A stretch of DNA of 47,326 nt from an uncultured Clostridia bacterium (GCA_947589685.1 CANQCN010000007.1:1-47326), one strand, 5' to 3'. Positions 1 through 9,875 are shown, counted from the first letter of the stretch. Notes: generated by a model not told the origin, from the letters alone. Translations and numbers: made by a program.

Positions 1-170
1 AAGTCAAACGGCTTGAGTGTTTTGAATAAATACTTGCAAATATGCAGAAGGGCCGCCGCTTAACGCGACAGCCCCCTCGTTTTTACTGTGGAAATTTTAC
101 GCGGCGCGTAATGTGAACACATCGGCGCACAAATCAATGTGTGATGAGCGATAACGTTAATCAAACCGAC

Positions 171-204
171 AAAAAAATTCAAGGCGCTCGGTATACCGAG
201 CGCC
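171..204 (-). terminator. Intrinsic terminator of the lipoprotein/ABC group
   Basis: A perfect 9-bp stem (GGCGCTCGG / CCGAGCGCC) with a TATA loop lies just past the stop codon of the 1471-residue lipoprotein. On the minus strand it is followed by TTGAA and seven T residues. Bases 1-170 hold no gene that I can recognise. Confidence 0.85.
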
Positions 205-234
205 CGAATAATTAAATAGAATTTGCCGTAAGGT

Positions 235-3200
235 TTATGCTCCTAAATTGGAGAACGTAATTGCTTTCAACGCCACAAACTTGTTACCTGTAGCTGTAAC
301 TTTAACATGGAAAGTAAATTTGAAGTAACAATTATCCCATGTTCCGTCAGCGTTAATAAACGAGTACGTTGTATTTGCAGAAATATCAACGGTCTTTGTA
401 TAAACAGCTGTTGCTCCTTCCTCAGTAGGAAGTTTTGTGAATACTTCGAACGTCACGGAAGCTGTAATAGATTCAGCTGCGCCTATTCCCAAGCCAACCG
501 CTTTGACGCTACCTGTATATACGGTTGTACTGTAAACAACTCTGTCTGCTTCCAAAGGAGATGTAGTGCTTGACGCTTTGCCACCGATTCTCCAAGGATT
601 CATCGATATATTACCTTGTCCACTCCATGTGACTCCGTTTACAGTAACTTCGCCACTCTTGTCATAATAGTTATTAGTACCTTTGTTTGCGGTCAAAGTT
701 GTGTCCAACTTGTAGAGTTCCACAAGTCCTTCGAGCGTGACTGATACATTGACTGTGGCAACGCCTTTGCCGCTATCACCGGCAACGCCAACATATTTGC
801 CTTCGCCGTTGGGTTCACATTCGACATCGCAAATAGTCACCGAAACAAGTTTGAAGTTCGGCTTCAACTCTACCGTCACGATAATTTGTTCGCCGTTTCG
901 AATCGTTGTTTTGTCGGCTGTTACGGTTGCGCCCTCACAATCTATGTCTACTGTGTGTTCTGTCTCATCACGTTCAATCACTTTTACGATATGAGAGCCT
1001 GCACTACTTGAACTATCTTTGGCAGTTTCAATAGTTACGCCGTTGTTGTAAAAGTTTTCCAAAACTCCGTAAACCTTTACCTTGTCGCCGATGAAAGGAT
1101 GTTCGTCACATGCAGCCCAAAATACCGTAATCGTGCTTGCGGGGTTACCCTTTACGTCTGTAATAAGAAATTGATAATCGCCTTTGGAAATTGATACAGA
1201 ACCGATAACGTAACCTTCAATCCATACAGAGTAATCTGCATAAATTCCACCCCAAGAGGTGTTGCTTGCTTCACGGAGACCATTGCCCAATTCAATGGCT
1301 TGCGCCACAGTAAGGGGAGCATTTTCCGTTCCGTGGTTTTCCGGTGTGGGTTCCGGATCGGGTGTGGGATCAACATCACCGCCACCATCGCTTTCAGTCG
1401 ACGCAAAGGTAATCGACTTGAGTTGAACGTATTGGTTGCTACTACTACCGCAAGTCACATTGACAGTAAGCTTGTAGAAACAATCTTTCCAAGTTCCGCT
1501 TTCGGGCGTTACTTCGATAGTTTGGTTTTTAACAACACTCAACGTCTTGGTTGCGATCGGAGCAGCCCCTGCTGCTGTCGGGTCGCTACTGTATACTTCT
1601 AACTTGGCACTATTGACCGTAGCTGTGATGCCGCCGATCTCAAAGATAACTTTTTTTACTTCACCGAAAATCGGAGAAATCGTTGCAAGAGATCTATCTA
1701 CTCTATCCAAATTCTTTCCGCCGATACGCCACGGGTTGATGTTAAAGTTTCCTTTACCTTGCCAAGTGACCTCGTTTACCATCATTGTATGAGTGTCGGC
1801 ATAGGCAGACGCGTATGAAATTTTGTTCTCGGCAAGAGTTGTATTGAGTTTGTAAATGACTCCTTCTGCCAATTCCGGCGCGGCTTTGAAAGTCACTTCG
1901 ACCTTTTGCGGACCGGCATTTGCACTAAACTTGTAACTGCCGTCTGCCTGACGGAATGCAAGTTGCCCGTTTACGATGATGGACGAAACAATATAACCAG
2001 CCTTGGCTTGAATATTGATCGTTACCATTTCGCCATAGACAATGCCCGTTGTTTTTGAAAGTGTTGCAGTGCCGTTTTCGGCAGGCGTGCAAGTTACTGT
2101 GGCATCATATTTTATGTTTGAACCATCCTCAACTTTTTCGACAAAGTAGGACGCCCATTGCTTGTTGCTATAATTTGCACCTATATCGTAAGACACACCG
2201 AGCTTGATTTTGTCGCCGGCTTTGAATTTTGTTTTTAATTCTTGGAATTTCTTGGGATTGGTGAAGGAATATTTTCCATCATCCGAACTCCAAGTAAACG
2301 CCTCTTCGCTGTCAGCCATTCCGTAAATTTGTATGTACTTGCCGGTTGCGGGGTCGTAGAGATATCCGTTGCCGTATTCGTCATCGGCATCTCCCGTGGG
2401 AGACCAAATGCCTTCAACAATGTAGATCTGTTTTCCGGCTTCGGGAGCTGTTTGCAACTCCTCGATGGTTTTCTGTTCTGCTGTCGGTTTTTCAGTGCCG
2501 GGAGTTGTGCTTCCGCCGGGGGTCGTTCCACCGGGTTCTGTGCTGCCTTGCGATCCACCGGGGGTCGTGCCACCGGGGGTCGTACCACCAGGGGTCGTTC
2601 CACCGCTTGCTCCATAGAACTCTATCTTGTCGAGCATTGCACGTCCGTCAAAGCCTGTGCTTGTGGGTTCGTCAACGTCTATCGTGGAAAGAGTAACGGT
2701 CTTGTTGGTCGTTGTATCAACGGCTATAGCGTCATATTCTCCTTTGTCGGAGTCTTTGGTAAGATCGTAACGAATGCCGTTGATAACGATAACGGTGCTG
2801 TATGTTTTGTACTTAGCGATATAGATCTTTACATAATTTACGTCATTACCGACCTTGAAAGTTAAGGAAGCCGTAAGTTTGCTTGTTCCGAGTTTCAAAC
2901 AGCTGTTGCCCATTTTGTCACGAGCATCTTTGTAAATCTTGGAACAATTTTCTATCGTAAGCGTGTAACTTCCGGATGTGAACGTTTCACTCTCGCCGTC
3001 TGTGATACCGGCACCGTCAAAATGCGCCGCTTCGCCCTTGTCGCCAAAATCGAACGTAGCCACAACAGGGGCGTCGCCCGTGTCAACAGTGGTCGTTGCC
3101 TTGTGATCCGTTGTGCACTTGTCTTTGCACACATCCTCGGTGCAGTCAGCATTTTTGCACTTTCCGCAGATGGGGCATGCGCTTTCACATTTGGCGCCGT

Positions 3201-4650
3201 GTTCCGGATCCACATCACCGCCTTGACCGGGATCGGGTGTGGTAGCTTCGCTTGCAGCAACGATCTCACCCAACAAAGCGGGATAGTTGTCGGCATCGAA
3301 TCTGGCGAGTCCGGAAAGGTCTACATTTGCGCCGTAGTTGCCAAGGTAGAATTTGTACGTCTTTTGACTGCTGTCTACCAATTCTGTGGTAAAGCACTTG
3401 GTCGTTTCATCGTACGTCCAAACGGTTGTGGCTGTGTCCGTAATGGACAGACTGCTCTTGGAGGCGTCACCGTCGCGAGGACCGAGAGTCAAATACTGAC
3501 CGCTGCTCTTGACCTTGATGTAGTAGCCGCCACCGTCGTGAGCTTCCAAAACCACTACCGCTGCGTCGTCCTTGTTGTCAGAGGTAGCATAATAGTAGTT
3601 GTTGAAACCGCCCATAACACCGGTAAAGAAGTACCAGGTGCTACCTTGAGTGTTGTACATACCAAGGTAGTAGTCGGTGTCGGTTTTGGGCTCTGTTACT
3701 TGCTTGATACCGTACTTGGAACCTTCGTCAACACTGCCGCCGCCACCTTGTTCGGTAGTTGCAACAAAATGAATGGGAAAGTTTTTGCCGTTGTCGATGA
3801 AGTCGATCTTGGAAGCGCCAATAGCCTCTCTGTAAAGCTCTGTGGTATCGTTCTTGTAGTTTACACCCAAGAAGTACGTTGTACCGTCAAGGTCAACATA
3901 GAACGTTTTGTGCTGCGTATCCCAGGTGAGGGTGAGCAGGTCATCAGATGTGGAGGGAGTGCTGACTAAGCGCATATCTACATAGGTGCCGCTCTTGTAG
4001 ACTTCGAGATACTTGCCGTTGACTTGAATTGTGTAGCTACCGTTATCTACGGTAATTGTGAAAACATCAGCCTCGGCTTTGTCTTCGGTTATTGAAATGA
4101 AATAGCCGCCGTAAATTTCTCCTTTGGCATACCAGATCTTGTTGTTGGTTTCATCACGCATAAGGATCTTGTAGTTGCCCGTGGTGAGGGTGTCTACAAA
4201 ATCAAGCTCGGAGCTGTACTTGGGCACGATACGCTGAAGTTCAACCGTGTAGGGTTTGCCTTCGGCGTCCTTGTACTCTTTACCATCGGCGTCAACCAAA
4301 GTGCCCGTGAGGGTGTAGCTGAGATCCTCGGTAAGAGTTGTGCGATCGGGGATAGTTACCTGATAGAAGCCATTGCTGCTCATTTCGGAGGCAATGACAA
4401 CCTTGTCGGAACTGGACGTCCAGCGAACATATGCGTCCACCTCGCCGTCATCGGTGAGTGTGGTGATATGACCGATCAAGCTGAAGTTTTCTTCGGTGTT
4501 AGTCTTGTCGTTGCGGTGATACCTGCTCATTTCGGTATAAAGAGCTTGGATCGACTCGTCGGAAAGTCCCTTGTTGCAGGCAACAAGAACCAATCCGAAC
4601 ATTGCAACAGCCAGTACTACTGCAAGCAACAATGCAATTTTTTTCTTCAT
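235..4650 (-). CDS. Large modular surface lipoprotein (1471 aa) with OB-fold and beta-sandwich domains
   Basis: The N-terminus is a lipoprotein signal peptide with lipobox Cys25, so the protein should be anchored outside the membrane. Visible modules: an Ig-like stretch (about 50-140); two related repeats (about 155-290 and 315-455) rich in Gly, Tyr and Trp; a Cys-rich knuckle with eight Cys between 488 and 512; a beta-sandwich (about 530-680); a Pro-Gly-Thr linker (682-720); an OB-like domain (about 725-840); an InlB-type repeat (about 848-925); a beta-sandwich (about 930-1085) with an NPWRIGGK motif; a second OB-like domain (about 1110-1225); a second InlB-like repeat (1230-1308); and a second copy of the NPWRIGGK sandwich (about 1310-1471). 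No catalytic motif is seen. The Shine-Dalgarno site AAGGAG precedes the ATG. It follows a nuclease lipoprotein, so a role in binding or holding polymers at the surface is an inference. Domain names are by eye. Confidence 0.85.
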   Translation of the reverse strand: MKKKIALLLAVVLAVAMFGLVLVACNKGLSDESIQALYTEMSRYHRNDKTNTEENFSLIGHITTLTDDGEVDAYVRWTSSSDKVVIASEMSSNGFYQVTIPDRTTLTEDLSYTLTGTLVDADGKEYKDAEGKPYTVELQRIVPKYSSELDFVDTLTTGNYKILMRDETNNKIWYAKGEIYGGYFISITEDKAEADVFTITVDNGSYTIQVNGKYLEVYKSGTYVDMRLVSTPSTSDDLLTLTWDTQHKTFYVDLDGTTYFLGVNYKNDTTELYREAIGASKIDFIDNGKNFPIHFVATTEQGGGGSVDEGSKYGIKQVTEPKTDTDYYLGMYNTQGSTWYFFTGVMGGFNNYYYATSDNKDDAAVVVLEAHDGGGYYIKVKSSGQYLTLGPRDGDASKSSLSITDTATTVWTYDETTKCFTTELVDSSQKTYKFYLGNYGANVDLSGLARFDADNYPALLGEIVAASEATTPDPGQGGDVDPEHGAKCESACPICGKCKNADCTEDVCKDKCTTDHKATTTVDTGDAPVVATFDFGDKGEAAHFDGAGITDGESETFTSGSYTLTIENCSKIYKDARDKMGNSCLKLGTSKLTASLTFKVGNDVNYVKIYIAKYKTYSTVIVINGIRYDLTKDSDKGEYDAIAVDTTTNKTVTLSTIDVDEPTSTGFDGRAMLDKIEFYGASGGTTPGGTTPGGTTPGGSQGSTEPGGTTPGGSTTPGTEKPTAEQKTIEELQTAPEAGKQIYIVEGIWSPTGDADDEYGNGYLYDPATGKYIQIYGMADSEEAFTWSSDDGKYSFTNPKKFQELKTKFKAGDKIKLGVSYDIGANYSNKQWASYFVEKVEDGSNIKYDATVTCTPAENGTATLSKTTGIVYGEMVTINIQAKAGYIVSSIIVNGQLAFRQADGSYKFSANAGPQKVEVTFKAAPELAEGVIYKLNTTLAENKISYASAYADTHTMMVNEVTWQGKGNFNINPWRIGGKNLDRVDRSLATISPIFGEVKKVIFEIGGITATVNSAKLEVYSSDPTAAGAAPIATKTLSVVKNQTIEVTPESGTWKDCFYKLTVNVTCGSSSNQYVQLKSITFASTESDGGGDVDPTPDPEPTPENHGTENAPLTVAQAIELGNGLREASNTSWGGIYADYSVWIEGYVIGSVSISKGDYQFLITDVKGNPASTITVFWAACDEHPFIGDKVKVYGVLENFYNNGVTIETAKDSSSSAGSHIVKVIERDETEHTVDIDCEGATVTADKTTIRNGEQIIVTVELKPNFKLVSVTICDVECEPNGEGKYVGVAGDSGKGVATVNVSVTLEGLVELYKLDTTLTANKGTNNYYDKSGEVTVNGVTWSGQGNISMNPWRIGGKASSTTSPLEADRVVYSTTVYTGSVKAVGLGIGAAESITASVTFEVFTKLPTEEGATAVYTKTVDISANTTYSFINADGTWDNCYFKFTFHVKVTATGNKFVALKAITFSNLGA
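2510..2606 (-). repeat. Low-complexity repeat encoding a Pro-Gly-Thr linker
   Basis: Imperfect tandem units of about 15 bp (CCACCGGGGGTCGTN type on the plus strand) encode PGGTT-like repeats at residues 682-720 of the large lipoprotein. It is an interdomain spacer and a likely site of length variation. Confidence 0.8.
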
Positions 4651-4699
4651 AATTTTCTCCTTTTTTTATTTTTTAGCATTTTACGCTTTTTATACTTTG

Positions 4700-6142
4700 T
4701 TACGCTTGAATGATCAAGTCGTTGTAGTCAACAACACGGAGCTGGTACTCGTTGTGACCGTCGTAGTTGTACCAATCCACAATGCCGATGACTGTTATCG
4801 TTTTGCCGGCAAATTCGGATGCGGTAACAAGCTCGCTACGTTGAGTTTCTTCGTTCCATTTGAACAACACTTCGGTGCGGACGGTGATATCTTTGCCACT
4901 GCTGTCCTTGCAGTAAAGCGTGAATGCGTCCTTGCTGGTGCCGGAGGCTGTTGTGTAGGAGCGATCTACAATGAGATCTACCATTTTGACTTGAGTGCCT
5001 ACCAACAAGGTGTGCAGCGGGTAGGTCTTGGGAACAGACACCACATCGCCTTCCACCGAGTGATCGACAACATCTACCGTTTTGTTGCTAAAGAATTGGT
5101 CTATCGTCAGAAGTGTCGGTTCGATCGTGTGCTTTTCGTTGTCTAACAGCTTGGTGTTGCTCGGATCATCGAGATTGATGCTGTTGAAGGACAATCCGGA
5201 AACCTGCCACGTGCCGTTGAAATCTTGCGCGGTGCCTACCACGCGAACGTGGCTGCCCACGGCAATTGCCTTTTTGATATCCGAGGCGGAGCCGTTGTAG
5301 AACACGTTGATGCCGTACCAAATGCCGTCCTCTTCGTCCAATGCCTGGATGTAGCTGGTGATGCCGCCACTGGAGCTACCGTAGCTTGCGGTGACATATC
5401 CCTCGAAGGCGACCTTGACAAGATCGTACAGCTCAAAGTTGGTGCGGAGTTCCTTGATGGTGATCTCCTGCGCTTGACCGTAGTAGTAGTTTTCGTCCTT
5501 GACGCCGGAGTGGACAATGAGCTTTGCACGCATTGCCTGATCTACTGCCGCAAGGCAGACCTCACCATAGCGGTTTTCGCTGACGGAGGAGCCGAAGCCC
5601 AAGCCTACTTGGAGCAATTCCAGATTGAGGTTGCGCCAATCGGAATTGGCGTCGGGTTTGTACCACACCCAAGCGGTAGTTCTGCCGTAGCTGTCGTTGT
5701 CCCACTTGTCGGAGTCGGACTCGACAAGCACCTTGCCGCCGTTGTTGATGGCGTCCTGGAGGGTCTTTTTGGTAAAGTTGGACGCGACCTTGCCGTAAGG
5801 CTCTACCTGACCGGTGGATTCGGGCGTGTTGACCGCAAGGTAACGCGCTTTGAGCACGCCCTCTGGGTGAGTTTCGGTGACGGGCACGTTGAAGTGCGTT
5901 GTGTCGCCGTCGATGTACATACGTATAAGCTCATTGCCGCCGGGAGCTGTCTTTTTGGTGGTGGAATTTTCGTCCAGTTTGAGTTGAGAAACGTAGTCCA
6001 CAATTTCGTACTCGGCGCCGCATTCGGTGCAAACGCCGTTTATCCATTTATGCTCGTGGTCGTCCTTTTGGCATGCCGCAAATATCCCGAAGCATACGCC
6101 GAATACCAACAAAATAACCAATAATTTTGCTGTTTTTTTCAT
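4700..6142 (-). CDS. Staphylococcal nuclease-like lipoprotein with OB-fold C-terminus (480 aa)
   Basis: A lipoprotein signal peptide ends at Cys24, followed by a small CxxC knuckle (HKW-x4-CTEC-G). Residues about 70-212 match the thermonuclease (SNase) family: IDGD at 77-80, the ARYLAVNTPE stretch and YGR at 152-154. By analogy with the S. aureus enzyme, Asp78, Arg100, Glu108 and Arg154 match Asp21, Arg35, Glu43 and Arg87. The calcium ligand Asp40 is replaced by Asn105. The remaining 260 residues look like two OB-fold modules, as in Bacillus YhcR-type nucleases. It should cleave DNA or RNA outside the cell. Nineteen bases separate it from the ABC solute-binding protein upstream, and the large lipoprotein follows. 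The start has AGAGG upstream. Confidence 0.88.
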   Translation of the reverse strand: MKKTAKLLVILLVFGVCFGIFAACQKDDHEHKWINGVCTECGAEYEIVDYVSQLKLDENSTTKKTAPGGNELIRMYIDGDTTHFNVPVTETHPEGVLKARYLAVNTPESTGQVEPYGKVASNFTKKTLQDAINNGGKVLVESDSDKWDNDSYGRTTAWVWYKPDANSDWRNLNLELLQVGLGFGSSVSENRYGEVCLAAVDQAMRAKLIVHSGVKDENYYYGQAQEITIKELRTNFELYDLVKVAFEGYVTASYGSSSGGITSYIQALDEEDGIWYGINVFYNGSASDIKKAIAVGSHVRVVGTAQDFNGTWQVSGLSFNSINLDDPSNTKLLDNEKHTIEPTLLTIDQFFSNKTVDVVDHSVEGDVVSVPKTYPLHTLLVGTQVKMVDLIVDRSYTTASGTSKDAFTLYCKDSSGKDITVRTEVLFKWNEETQRSELVTASEFAGKTITVIGIVDWYNYDGHNEYQLRVVDYNDLIIQA

Positions 6143-6160
6143 TTTTTTAACCTCTGAATA

Positions 6161-7627
6161 CTAATACTCGCATTTTGCAAGAGCGTCTTTGAACTTTTCA
6201 ATGATGCCCTGTCTGATTTCGTCCGCGCTGTTGCCCTTGACGGTAACGCAGCTGTTGAGCAATGCGTCCATTTGGTCACGAGCCTCGGAAGAACCGTAGA
6301 AAGCGGGAGATACAAACAAAGCGTCCTTGTACTCCAAGCACAGCTTGGCAGCCATACCAGCCATATTGTCCTTGGTGTCGGCGGTGTCGAGTTTGTCTTT
6401 GTAGCCGGAGAGCTGTTGCACCGATTGAATTACGGGCAGATAGCCTGCCTCCAAGCCGTAGCGAGCCTCAAACTCCGCATTGGTGATAAGGTACTTGGCA
6501 AGCAGCCAGCTCGCCACCACTTCCTGGGGGTTGTCGGAGTTGAACAAGCATACGCTCGGTCCTTGGGAAATGACCTTGGACTCGGAAATGGGGGTATTTG
6601 CCGCTTTTTGGGGTATGAGGGATACGCCAACATCAAAGTTTGCACTTGCGGCAGGAACTTGTTTTGCAGCGCCTGCAGAGGAGCCGATGGAAATGTAGGA
6701 CTTTTTGCCTTGGTCGCTACTTGCGGACGTAAAATACGAGCTGGTGTAGGTGCCGCTCAGCAACTGTCTGGTGGTGAACCAGTTGTTTTGATACCATCTT
6801 CTGAGCGTTGTCAGAATGTTGTAGTTTTCTTCGTTGTCAAACAAATAGTGAGGAGCCGTAGCCTTGGTGTAGCCCGTTTCGAATTGCTCGAACAAGGTGA
6901 TGAGCCAGTTTGCGCCGGAGTCTACTCCCAACGGGGTGGATTTGGGATCCTTGTCCTTGATGAAGGCAAGCGCATACTCCATACTGGTGTGGTCGGAGGT
7001 TTCAAGACCTTCCTTGTCGTCGGACGCGAACCAGTGATCGGGCACGGGAAGCTGCCAAGAATCGAAGGACGTCTTGTTGTAGTACATCAATTCGGTGGAC
7101 TTGGCAAAGGGGATCATATACATCTTGTCGTCGCCGAAGGATCTGCCCTCGTTGTAGTAGGTCTGGATAAAGTCGGCTTTTTGCTCGTCGGTCAAGCCCA
7201 GCCTTTCCGTTGTGCCGTCGGCGCGGGTAACTTCGATGTCGCTGTCGATCAGACTATCCAGCACCACCACCGCTTTGGAACGGTTGTACAGAGCCACGTG
7301 GTCGGAGTAGCAAAACGCAAGGTTGGGTGCTTGGTTGTTGCCCAATTGCGTCTTGATGACGTCACGGTTGCTGTCGTAGTCGCCGCCGCGTTGGTGATCG
7401 ACGGTTATGTTGGGATACATTTCCTTGAATTTGGCAAGAAACTCATCCAAAATGTTGCCGTAGCTCTGGCCCATACTCGACATAAATGTGATGGTGACAG
7501 CGCTGCCGTCGTAACCCCCTTCGGGAATCACAAAATCGGCTTTGCGCTTTTTGGTGCAAGCGGCAAATACGAACAATGCCGATACGACCAAAAGCACAGC
7601 AAGAATAACTGCAATAAATTTTTTCAT
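6161..7627 (-). CDS. ABC transporter solute-binding lipoprotein, family 1 (CUT1 type)
   Basis: The 488-residue protein has a lipoprotein signal peptide with lipobox Cys24. The rest resembles family-1 extracellular solute-binding proteins of carbohydrate ABC importers: an early VTITFMSSMG strand, a DVGVSLIPQ stretch and the long C-terminal helical lobe. It would capture substrate outside the membrane and deliver it to the two permeases encoded next (7692-9872). The substrate cannot be read from sequence. Sugars, sugar phosphates and glycerol phosphate are usual for the family. Its direct neighbour is a nuclease lipoprotein, so a nucleic-acid-derived sugar or nucleoside is conceivable, but that is inference. 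The start is supported by AAGGAG. Confidence 0.92.
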   Translation of the reverse strand: MKKFIAVILAVLLVVSALFVFAACTKKRKADFVIPEGGYDGSAVTITFMSSMGQSYGNILDEFLAKFKEMYPNITVDHQRGGDYDSNRDVIKTQLGNNQAPNLAFCYSDHVALYNRSKAVVVLDSLIDSDIEVTRADGTTERLGLTDEQKADFIQTYYNEGRSFGDDKMYMIPFAKSTELMYYNKTSFDSWQLPVPDHWFASDDKEGLETSDHTSMEYALAFIKDKDPKSTPLGVDSGANWLITLFEQFETGYTKATAPHYLFDNEENYNILTTLRRWYQNNWFTTRQLLSGTYTSSYFTSASSDQGKKSYISIGSSAGAAKQVPAASANFDVGVSLIPQKAANTPISESKVISQGPSVCLFNSDNPQEVVASWLLAKYLITNAEFEARYGLEAGYLPVIQSVQQLSGYKDKLDTADTKDNMAGMAAKLCLEYKDALFVSPAFYGSSEARDQMDALLNSCVTVKGNSADEIRQGIIEKFKDALAKCEY

Positions 7628-7691
7628 AAAATTTCTCCTTTTTTGTTTTTAGTTGCAAAAGTGTTACTATATAAAACCGTACAAGACAGTT

Positions 7692-8858
7692 TTATCCTTT
7701 TAAGCCGCTGCGGCTGACTCCCTTCATAATGTACTTGCGCAGGAATATGAACACAAGGAACAAGGGAATAGATACCAAGGTGACCGCCGCCATCTGAACG
7801 GGATAGTTGATCTTGTCCTGATCGACGGAGCCATCGGGCAAATGGACAAAGAAGTCAGTGTCACGCAAACCGTTGGTAATGAGTTGGTGCAAGGAATCGT
7901 TGGCAACAAGGCGGGGCCAGATGTAGCTGTTCCAAGAACCCATCATTTTGAGAATGGTAATCGAAATGATCGTGGGCAATGCCAAGGGGATCATTACCTT
8001 CCACAGATATTTGAGGTCGCTTGTGCCGTCCACCTTGGCGGCGTAGTACAATTCGTCCGGTATCTGCAAAAAGTTTTGCCTCAACAAATAGATGTAGAAC
8101 ACGCTTACCAAGAAGGGTACGATAAGAGCCGTGTAGGTGTTTGCCCAACCGAAAAAGTTGGTGACCGTGCCATAGTTGGTGATGGTGAACAACTCGCCGG
8201 GGATCATCATCGTGGCGAGCAATGCCGCAAACAGCGCGTTTTTGCCGCGGAATTGCATACGTGCAAAGGCGAACGCCGCAAGTACGGTAATTACCAAAGA
8301 CAATATGGTAGAAACTATCCCAACGAACACGGTGTTGACAAACAGAGTGCCGAGATTTGCCGTTTTGAAGGCGTCGGCGTAGTTGCTCCACAAAATCGTT
8401 TGCGGAAAGAACGTGGGCGTGACGCGGCTGGCAAATTCGCCCTCCAAGGCGTACTCATCGTAGGACTTCAACGACGAAATGATCATCCAATAGAAGGGGA
8501 ACAGAACGCTGATAGCTACCACTATCAAAAAGATGTAAATAAGCACCTTGACAACGATCTTGACGACCTTTTGCACCTTTTTGACCGTTTCGATGTTGCG
8601 TTCTTTCATTACGCCCTTGCCAAGAGCCTTGGTGTCGCCGAGGGACTCCGTAGTGAGGGCAAAGCCGTCGTCGGTTTGCGTTTCGCCTTGAGCTACCGTT
8701 TGCGTTTGACGATCACGGCGAAAAGAAAAGTGTTTGCGACCCGTTGCACGCAAATAGAACAGATATACGATGTAGCAGAGTTCCAATAGGATAACTACGC
8801 CTAATATTACTCCAAGGGCGATCGCTCCGCCTTGGGATATAGAAAGTAAGCTTGTCAT
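7692..8858 (-). CDS. Sugar ABC transporter permease, MalG/UgpE family, with N-terminal extension
   Basis: Inner-membrane half of a CUT1 importer. The last ~275 residues are a standard MalG-type permease with six membrane segments and the EAA-type loop (YYAAKVDGTSDLKYLWKVMI) that docks on the ATPase. The first ~100 residues are unusual: an extra membrane segment (about 10-36) followed by a polar, Gln/Thr-rich cytoplasmic stretch before the usual first helix. The family is normally about 275-300 residues, against 388 here. The ATG has a strong GGAGGTGA site, so this start is probably real, although Met84 (GVMKERN) would give a normal-length protein. It pairs with the permease at 8922-9872. Confidence 0.93.
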   Translation of the reverse strand: MTSLLSISQGGAIALGVILGVVILLELCYIVYLFYLRATGRKHFSFRRDRQTQTVAQGETQTDDGFALTTESLGDTKALGKGVMKERNIETVKKVQKVVKIVVKVLIYIFLIVVAISVLFPFYWMIISSLKSYDEYALEGEFASRVTPTFFPQTILWSNYADAFKTANLGTLFVNTVFVGIVSTILSLVITVLAAFAFARMQFRGKNALFAALLATMMIPGELFTITNYGTVTNFFGWANTYTALIVPFLVSVFYIYLLRQNFLQIPDELYYAAKVDGTSDLKYLWKVMIPLALPTIISITILKMMGSWNSYIWPRLVANDSLHQLITNGLRDTDFFVHLPDGSVDQDKINYPVQMAAVTLVSIPLFLVFIFLRKYIMKGVSRSGLKG

Positions 8859-8921
8859 ATACTCACCTCCGAAAAGCTGTCGTTGCAGCTGCTAACAAGA
8901 AATTTGTCATAGTAACGCTCC

Positions 8922-9872
8922 TTAATAGTGAACTCTCTTTTTGCTGACGTACATATTGAGCATTGTTACGGCGAAAATTATTATAAACAACAATATCGCG
9001 CCTGCGCTTGCTATGCCTTCTCGCGGAGAACCGCTCATCAGATTGTGGTTGATAAATCCAACCATAGTGTTGAGCGCGCCCTGCTTGTCGGGAGGTCCCA
9101 TATCTTCGGTAAACACACCTACGACGCTGCTGTACTCTTTGAAGCCGCCGATAAAGCCCGTGATCACTACATAGGCAAGCATCGGGCTGAGCATTGGGAC
9201 GGTGATGCGGAAAAATGTGCGCACACGACCGGTGCCGTCTACCTTGGCTGCGTCGTAGTACTGCTTGTTGACGCTTTGCAGTCCGCCCAACAAAATGAGG
9301 ATCTTGAAAGGCAACGCATTCCAAACAATGTACACTATCATTACGAACATATTTGCCCAATATGTAGACCCGGTGTTTACCCAGTTGACGGGTTCGATAC
9401 CGAATATGCCGATGATGTTGTTGATGATACCGGCAGTGCTTATATAAGGATTTTCTCCCCCGAAACCGGTACCGACCATGCTGAACATCGTGGAGAACAC
9501 GATACCTATCGCAATGGTGTTTGTTACATAGGGCAAAAAGTAAATTGTTTGCAGCAATCTGTTGAGCGCCTTGATGGAGTTGAGGCATACCGCGATCAGC
9601 AACGCCAAAAACGTCGAAATGGGAACCGTGATGACCGTGAGCAACAGAGTGTTTTTGAGACAGGTGAGAAACTCCGGATTGTTGACTACCTTTTCGAAGT
9701 TATGCACTCCCACGGAAAATTCCATCCCGCCGACGTCATCCATCAACGTATAGTCATCCAAAAAAGCTATACGCACGGTGTTGATTATCGGCCAGACTGT
9801 AAATACCAACGTCAATATAATAACGGGCAACAAATACAGCCAAGCTTTCCATTGTTTTTTGCCATCTACCAT
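8922..9872 (-). CDS. Sugar ABC transporter permease, MalF/UgpA family
   Basis: 316 residues with six predicted membrane segments and the EAA loop (YYDAAKVDGTGRVRTFFRITVPMLSP), typical of the first permease of CUT1 importers. It forms the membrane channel together with the MalG-type partner encoded 63 bp downstream. Only 3 bp separate its start from the end of the ATPase gene, so the two are almost certainly co-transcribed. Confidence 0.95.
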   Translation of the reverse strand: MVDGKKQWKAWLYLLPVIILTLVFTVWPIINTVRIAFLDDYTLMDDVGGMEFSVGVHNFEKVVNNPEFLTCLKNTLLLTVITVPISTFLALLIAVCLNSIKALNRLLQTIYFLPYVTNTIAIGIVFSTMFSMVGTGFGGENPYISTAGIINNIIGIFGIEPVNWVNTGSTYWANMFVMIVYIVWNALPFKILILLGGLQSVNKQYYDAAKVDGTGRVRTFFRITVPMLSPMLAYVVITGFIGGFKEYSSVVGVFTEDMGPPDKQGALNTMVGFINHNLMSGSPREGIASAGAILLFIIIFAVTMLNMYVSKKRVHY

Positions 9873-9875
9873 GAA

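Noticed and set aside
2510-2606. Short tandem repeats that might suggest a CRISPR array
   Set aside because: They are in frame, encode PGGTT linker units, and have no spacers.
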